Below the pieces are notes generated by a model, which made no database searches, was not told the origin of the DNA, and saw nothing but the letters and a program-made list of their open reading frames with translations. This document shows positions 57,822 to 64,000 of a stretch of DNA of 64,000 nucleotides, piece after piece. The DNA is from Typhlomys cinereus (taxonomy: Eukaryota; Chordata; Mammalia; Rodentia; Platacanthomyidae), in assembly GCA_023101885.1 (NCBI GenBank), contig JALPQD010000514.1, positions 711,602-775,601 of the forward strand, written 5' to 3'. Each line of letters opens with the position of its first letter. Position 1 is the first letter of the stretch. Position numbers and translations under genes: made by a program.

Positions 57822-58145
57822 GCTTGTGCGATATTACTTGGGCAAAGCTTAAGAGAGAAAGAGGGATCTATGTGGCTTATGGTTGCAAGGGGGATGTAGT
57901 CCATGTATGGTGGGATTGCGTAGCAGATGGTGACTGTAGAAAGAAGCAGGAAGGTGGTTCAGATTACTGCTGGTTCTGGACAGCAGGGAGAATAACAACT
58001 GAGAGGAAGCAGAGCAGGGCTTCAAGGCTTGCCTACTGTGACACGCCTTCCTCCAGCAGAGCTCCACCTTCCAAAGCATTGACATCTGCTAAGGACTCAC
58101 ATGCATGAGGCTGTGAGGAACAACACATATTCAAACCACAACCTG
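57822..58145 (-). repeat. MaLR (MT-like) LTR, antisense
   Basis: AAAGCTTAAGAGAGAAAGAG, GGCTTATGGTTGCAAGGGGG, ACGCCTTCCTCCAGCAGAGC, CATATTCAAACCACAACC. Bases 57506-57821 and 58146-58690 are unclassified. Confidence 0.6.
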
Positions 58146-58689
58146 GATCTTACTGCAGTCCAAAAATGTTAGGAAGTACACACTGAACATCTACAGAATA
58201 TCAGGAATGGGAGTCATTTCTGGGACTTGGATAGCTACTGAGGCAGTCAGCCTCTGTCTTTAAGAAGGTACACTCTAGGGAAAAAAAGGTGCGGAAAATA
58301 AAAAAAGATGATGAGTATTGTGAATAAAGTACAAAACACACAAACAAAGGAACTAAAAACATCTGCATTGAGAACCTTCGGGCAAAGGACTTTACCTGGG
58401 CAAAGTGTGGAGAAGATGTCTCTGCCTAAAGGGCACTCGACTCCATGAAAAAAGATGTTTAGGCACAGGCTAGACCAGTAAAGAGTGGGAAGAAATTGGG
58501 TGTTTTGGAAAGGAAGAAGAACATACAGAAATATCCACAAGCAGTCAAGGAATTTAGCCATACATAGAGAATAAGGAATATTGGTCTAAACTGCAGACAG
58601 GCAGAAGGTAGAGGGTGGAAGACTGAAAGTCAAACTAATGATTCTAGATTGTATTCATGTAACACAAGAAAGCTTTGGAGTTCCTAAGA

Positions 58690-58990
58690 GAGTCTCTCTC
58701 TCTTTCTCATATATATGAGATATATGTATATATACATATATATGAGACATGTATGTATATATATTTGTCATTTTCTGACTTCTATACATACATCTTGGTA
58801 TATACATGAGATATATGTATATATGTATGAGATATATGTATATCTCATATGTATGAAATATATGTATATGCATACCAAGACACATGGGTGTAAATCAGAG
58901 AACAACTTTCAGAAGGCATCTCTCTCCTTCTATCACATGGGCTTTCAAGGTTCAAACTCAAGACACCAGGTTTGGAAACAGGCATAGATT
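58690..58990. repeat. AT-rich inverted repeats followed by an antisense B3 fragment
   Basis: TCATATATATG pairs with CATATATATGA near 58710-58750. TCTTGGTAT (58793-58801) pairs with ATACCAAGA (58872-58880). Then AGAACAACTTTCAGAAGGCA and CTCCTTCTATCACATGGGCT (B3, antisense). Confidence 0.7.
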
Positions 58991-61119
58991 TAAGTAGAGA
59001 AATGATGTTATAACAGCTGTGGTTTGAACATTAAAATTTAGAAATGGTACCAGAAGAAATATAAGATGTATAAAGCACGTATTGCAACAGGCTACTCAAG
59101 GGATCAACAGACAGATGTAGGAAAAATTTAAATACATTTGTAGGTAGGCCAGGCAGAATGCGATGGTTCAGTTATACAAGTCAGGATGCAGAAGAAAGAG
59201 TCAAGTATGATGCCTGAATTTCCGGCTTTGACAAGCAAATGGTTGATGAAGAGACTCATTTCCTGGAGATTGGGCACATTAATTAAGGTAGCACTGGCTG
59301 CATTTACAATAGAAGTTGACAATTGAAATGATTTTGCATGCTGCATATTGTATTTAATCCTTCCCTGCAACAAATCAGATCCTTTTGAGACAAAGTTTAA
59401 ATTTTAAAAAAAGACAGAAACCAATTCCATAAGTTGGTTATTATACCATGTGATTTGAAATTGGAAGTAGTCATTCATCACTGTGAATAGAAAAACATTA
59501 TGTGGCATGTTTGTATCATTCCGTGTAGTCATGGACAGGTCTTGAAAGTGCAGAGGTTCATTTCCTCTTCATTCATGCGGTGTGTGTTTTCTGGGTTATT
59601 ATTCATGCTTTCTGCAAACTTGAGTTTCTGGGAGGCTTATCATAGGAAAAAAGGTCATAATTCTCGGTATTTACTCTGAAGGAGGTTGGAATGATTTATT
59701 CCATCAGCCTTCTCTCCTGAGATCCTTGAGATTTTCCAAATCCTGTCTGATGCTTTTCACTGTATCTTTGAACAACATCATGTTTACCACCCGATTCAGT
59801 TTTTTGGAGGACAGGACAATTCCCTTATAAAGAAACACAAATAAAATCTGCTCTCAGGTTTTACATGCTTAAAAGCATCCACAGCACCACAGTAGTTCCA
59901 AAATTACCCACAGGCAAAAGCAGGAGCAGCAATAACTGTCTTTTAATCTCCTCTGTACTCTTCTGACAAAAATAGATGGAGCGATTGATATGACAAAGCA
60001 AACCAAAAGCCTAAGTGATGCTCAAAAGAGTGAAGCAGCCTGTCCATGAACAGGAGGCTTCAAATCACTGAGGCACTGCTCACAGACAAGAGAGCAAGCT
60101 GAAGAAAATGGAAGGGACTCCTAATGAACACTCCTAAAGTTGAATTGTCAACAAGTGCCTACTCCCAAAGGGAAGAATCATGGGAAGGTGCCCCTTTCTC
60201 AAGAAATACAGTCCTCCCACATCATGGACAGTGCCCAGTTCCCAGAAATAGTGCACCCTTCCCCTTCCCAGAGCCAGTCTATCAAGAACAGCCCAACCTG
60301 AGGCAGGCCTTACAGATTCCCCCACACCATCTCAGATTGCTCAGACCAAAATACACTTCAAAGCATAAGGAGGTCTTTGTTGTTCTAAAACAAGGCAGAT
60401 ATGACAGATCATAAGTACACAGAGTGTCCCTTTTGGGGAGCAAGGCAAATCTCCAGACTAGGGAGAGACTGTGAGACATTGTATGGAAAAGGAACAGAAG
60501 GAGAACAGATCGAGGCAAGAAGAAGGACCAAACTAAAGAGGTAAAGAGAGCTCAGAGATGCAAACACACTCAACATAGAGCATGGAAACTAGGAAACAGG
60601 GATTCGAACCCTCGGAAAATACCGGAGGACCAGGGGTAATGATACTTATTGACTATCAACTCCTTTATCAAAGTATCTTTCAAAAATTATTAATGAACAG
60701 ATCTACACTATTGCTATAAACAATAAAATGATGTCAAAGACATGGCCAGAAAACAGCTAACATCTTAGTCTATATTTCCAAATGAGCACAGAGCATTGAA
60801 GAAAACAAATAAAAACCATAGAATGATACCTGAGGCTGAGTAATTTCTAGGGAATAGAAATTTATTTGAAATATAGTTTAAAATGGCATAATTATAATTA
60901 AAAAATAAGATGGCTGTGCAAAAATAAAAGCTTGAAAAATGGACTGAGCAAAGCAAAGAACTAACTAAAAGTAAAAGAAAAAACATGATAGCAGAAGCAA
61001 AGCAGGGAGTGCATAAGGGCAAATAAGCATCAAAACAGAAAAGCAAAATAAAATAAAAAGCAGAATCAAAATTTCAAAAAGAATCAAATGGACTAAAGAA
61101 AGTCATTGAATGTCACTTA
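58991..61119. other. Unclassified flank DNA
   Basis: Mostly AT-rich. 60820-60880 (CCTGAGGCTGAGTAATTTCT, AGAAATTTATTTGAAA) looks like a short antisense MST-type LTR end. A 96-codon open frame at 60124-60414 has no recognisable motif. Confidence 0.4.
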
Positions 61120-61560
61120 TTGCTGTGATCTGAATGCCCACTCCCAAACTCTGGCTGAAATGAATATTAAGAAGTAGGAGTTTTTAATTGATTGCATCAT
61201 GAGAACAATGCCCTCATCAGGGAGTTAGGCCATTACTGTAGGGATGACTCAGTTATCCAGGAAGTGAACTCCTGATAAAGCAATAAATGTAGCTGACACT
61301 TCTGATTCCCACACATCCTTATTTGCCCTTCCACTACAATACACCATAGTGAGAAGACCTCATGGGATGCCATTGCTATAATCTCAGGCTTCACAGTTTC
61401 CTAAGCTCCCATTCTCTACAAATCACTCAGCCTCCGGTCTTCCATGATGTCAGCACAAAAACTTTTCATGACACTTACACATTAGCATATAGATGGTGGG
61501 AGTTTCAAGAAGACACGCAAAGCAAGGAGAATCAACAGAACCAATAAAAACTAAATACTT
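61120..61560 (+). repeat. MaLR (MLT/MST-like) LTR
   Basis: ATTGCTGTGATCTGAATGCC, TTGATTGCATCATGAGAACA, ATGCCCTCATCAGGGAGTTA, AGTGAACTCCTGATAAAGCA follow a sense LTR. Confidence 0.55.
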
Positions 61561-61759
61561 TTGGAAAATGTTCCTGACATACAGGAGATCTGTGTCTACC
61601 TATTGAAGATCACGGAAGGTGCCTTGGAAAATCAACCCAAAAAGTAGCCACAGCGAGACACAACTCTGTAGATCTACTGAAATAAAAGAAAGGTAAAGAA
61701 GAAAAACACTATTAAGCATTTTATGCAAGTGCTACAAACAGAGACAAAAGTCTGGTAGC

Positions 61760-61915
61760 CAGCCCAATAGATGTTCAAATTCAAAGGTACCATGCTTGCA
61801 CGAAGGAGGCTGAGGCAGGATTGTTACAGGTGTGAGACCAGCTTGGGTAACAGCATATTGTGAATTCCAGTCTAGCCTGGGCTACAGAATAAGACCCTAT
61901 CTCAAAAAAAAACTA
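61760..61915 (+). repeat. B1 SINE
   Basis: GAAGGAGGCTGAGGCAGGAT, GACCAGCTTGGGTAACAGC, CTAGCCTGGGCTACAGAATA, AGACCCTATCTCAAAAAAA. Confidence 0.75.
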
Positions 61916-62484
61916 CACTATAATAAATGAATAAATAAAAAATAAATTATAAGTAAAATTTATGATTATTCAAAACCTCAGAGAGTATTGTGCTCATGTG
62001 TTCTTTCTCCCTAAGTAATTTGCTTAACCATGACTATCACAACCAAAGATTGAATAATTGTCATAAGTCTTGGTGTGATGAGCATGGAATATATGTATTT
62101 ATATGGAAATGTAATCCTGAGCAATGGATGCAGGAGGGTGTCTGTGTGCTATGTGATAGCCACAACTCTAAAGAATAATGACATCTTTTTTAAAAAAAAA
62201 TGAAATCTCTATAAATCAAAGCAGAGTTAAATTAAACCTACCCAGTCATCCACTTGAACACATGAACACAGAAAAAAAATTATTTCAAGAGACGATAAAG
62301 TCTAGCACTTGGATGATACATCTTTAGGGCACGTCCCTAAAACACATAATCAGAAAAAGCAAATTGGCAGTATTAATATTGTTATTCTCAAGCCATTACA
62401 TTATTGTATAGAAAAACATCAAATAAGGAATTCTTCAACTGTTGCCAAAAACCAAGACTTTTAGTATGAGAAAGGATTTTAAGG

Positions 62485-62800
62485 GTGCAGAGGGCAAACT
62501 GGGGAGACAGCAGTCAGTAAAGTACTCATCATGCAAGAAGGAAGACCTGAGTCCTATTCCTAGAAGCCACATTCAAAAAGCTAGACATGCCAGCATATGC
62601 TCGTAATCATAGTGCTGGGAAGGCAGAAAAGTGCATCTCTGGGGCTTATTGGCCGGCAACCTAGCTCACTTGGTGTGCTATGGATTAGCCTGAGGAACAA
62701 CACCCAATACACACACACACACACACACACACAAGTCTGCATGTACACACACCTACATTCATGCAAATAAGTACACACATGCACATAGTCATAGTAACGC
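62485..62800 (+). repeat. B4-type SINE with (AC)n
   Basis: AACTGGGGAGACAGCAGTCA, GAAGACCTGAGTCCTATTCC, CATAGTGCTGGGAAGGCAGA, TTAGCCTGAGGAACAACACC and 12 AC units. The flanks 61916-62484 and 62801-63559 are AT-rich and unclassified. Confidence 0.65.
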
Positions 62801-63559
62801 AAATTAACATTAAAATTATGTTAAATTATCAGAGTAACATCTACTGCTTAATGAAGATATTAAATAGTAATATAATTAAAACATACTTGACATAACTAAG
62901 ACATACAGTATAGCCATAATCCAATAACCTAGGTATCAATGAGCTTATGTGTCCAAATTGTATAACATAGATACTATTTTACACTAAAAGAGACTAAAGC
63001 TTCCTGTATAAATGGTTGCTTTCATGTCCAGAACAAGAAATGTTCGAGGTGACTTTAAACTATCTTGACATATAAAAAATACTATACCAAAAGGACCTAA
63101 AGTGCCAAAGTAAAAAGACTCCAATTGGCCAACAATGACATAATTTGAACATCAAAGGAATAACAGCTGTAATTAATTGAAACACATCAAACATACATCA
63201 GTCCATTAGTTAGTAGTGGTACTATGAAAGTTATTAGCCATATGTGGAAAATACAAGGAGTCTACTTGCCATATTTAAACAGAATGAAGGGACAATAAAT
63301 TAAAGAGCCTTACATGTCTGAACTGTACTTAAAATAACTGACAAAGGGAAAATACATGAACAAAAACTGGGCAAGTTATCATATTATCCTATTTGCAAAT
63401 CTTTATCAAAGATAAAGATCCAGGGAGTAATTGTTAATGGCTACTGATATCACAAAGTGCCAACTGTTGCAGAGACATATCACTTAGAAAGTACTAGCAG
63501 GCACATTTGAAGGATCAAACTTCTAGTCCTTATTGTAGAATTCATAAGGAATGTAAAAA

Positions 63560-63905
63560 CGGAAGAAAGTAGGGGGGAAGAGAGGGAAGAAAGGAAGGAG
63601 GGAGGAAGGGAGGAGGAAGGAGGGAAGGAGAGAAGGAGGAAGGAGGAAAGGAGGGAGGGAAGAAGGAAAGAAAGAGAGAGAAGAAGAAGGAAGGAAGGAA
63701 GGAAGGAAGGAAGGAAGAAGGCAGGAAGGACGGACAGGCCGTGAGCAGAAGGGAAGGAGGAAGAAGGAGGAGGCAAAGAAAAGAAAAGAAAAGAAAAGAA
63801 AAGAAAAGAAAGGAAGGAAGGAAAAGAAAAGAAAAGAAAAGAAAAGAAAAGAAAAGAAGAAAAAAAGAAAAGAAAAGAAAAGGAAAAGAAAAGAAAAGAA
63901 AGAAA
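63560..63905 (+). repeat. Long polypurine tract (GGA/GGAA/GAAAA)n
   Basis: About 345 bp nearly free of pyrimidines: GGAGGAAG-type, then (GGAA)n near 63689-63712, a short mixed interruption, then (AAAAG)n from about 63776 to 63902. The last 95 bp of the window are unclassified. Confidence 0.95.
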
Positions 63906-64000
63906 CATGTCATCATCATCATAAATCATAAGACATTACAAGGGGTGCAAGGAAATTCTAGAATATCAAAATCTTGGTTTCTTCATAAATAACTTATACC

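Noticed and set aside
60124..60414. 96-codon Pro/Gln-rich frame
   Set aside because: No recognisable homology or regulatory context; length is within chance for this composition.
60598..60612. Strong tRNA B-box-like match (minus strand GGGTTCGAATCCC-type)
   Set aside because: No A box at proper spacing and no cloverleaf could be drawn around it, so it is not called as a tRNA gene.
63480..63929. 149-codon Phe/Ser/Leu-rich minus-strand frame
   Set aside because: Translation of the polypurine tract on the opposite strand.
1..64000. CRISPR arrays, operons, bacterial or phage systems
   Set aside because: The repeat content and spliced CpG-island gene show vertebrate nuclear DNA; no spaced direct-repeat array of CRISPR type is present.

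Overview
The window reads as rodent nuclear DNA. It carries the repeat set of the mouse-related clade: B1, B3/B4-type and ID SINEs, many MT/ORR1-like MaLR LTRs, decayed L1, MIR and L2, and long (CA)n tracts. Gene density is very low. The youngest SINE has a tRNA-type head like mouse B2 but a GC-rich body that I do not know from mouse or rat. This suggests a myomorph or related rodent outside Mus/Rattus, possibly a dipodoid; the species call is inference.

Only one coding segment is supportable. It is exon 1 of ST8SIA6 (alpha-2,8-sialyltransferase VI) on the minus strand, 22850 down to 22750, ending at a consensus AG|GTAAGC donor and lying inside a CpG island at about 22108-23420. It encodes the short cytosolic tail, the Leu-rich Golgi signal anchor and the start of the stem. 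All conserved sialyltransferase motifs are in later exons that are not here. Everything from 1 to 22749 is therefore intron 1. From about 23.4 kb to the right end is the 5' flank, which in other mammals lies towards HACD1 (recalled synteny).

Intron side (1-22749): stacked MaLR LTRs at 0.2-4.2 kb, MIR and B4, a fragmented minus-strand L1 at 6.5-8 kb, more LTRs and SINEs at 8-13 kb, three full-length copies of the GC-rich SINE at 15.9-19.1 kb, complex (AC)n/(TA)n DNA at 19.8-20.8 kb, and (AC)24 about 640 bp inside the donor. Promoter: CGG and CTG triplet runs, an out-of-frame upstream ATG 16 nt before the start codon, and a CCAAT box with no TATA box. Flank (23.4-64 kb): a hAT fragment, candidate ERV LTRs at 24.0 and 27.8 kb, L1/HAL1 at 33-35 kb, MIR and L2 at 44-45 kb, many MaLR LTRs, a small polyadenylated retrocopy at 43.7 kb, and polypurine tracts at 53.3 and 63.7 kb.

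I found no complete gene, RNA gene or novel multi-gene system. The most notable unexplained items are a 66-nt hairpin with a near-perfect 29-position stem (26062-26127), the GC-rich SINE family, and a retrocopy of an unidentified polyadenylated transcript with an 11-bp target duplication. Repeat class names rest on recognising remembered consensus sequences by eye; no RepeatMasker or BLAST was run.
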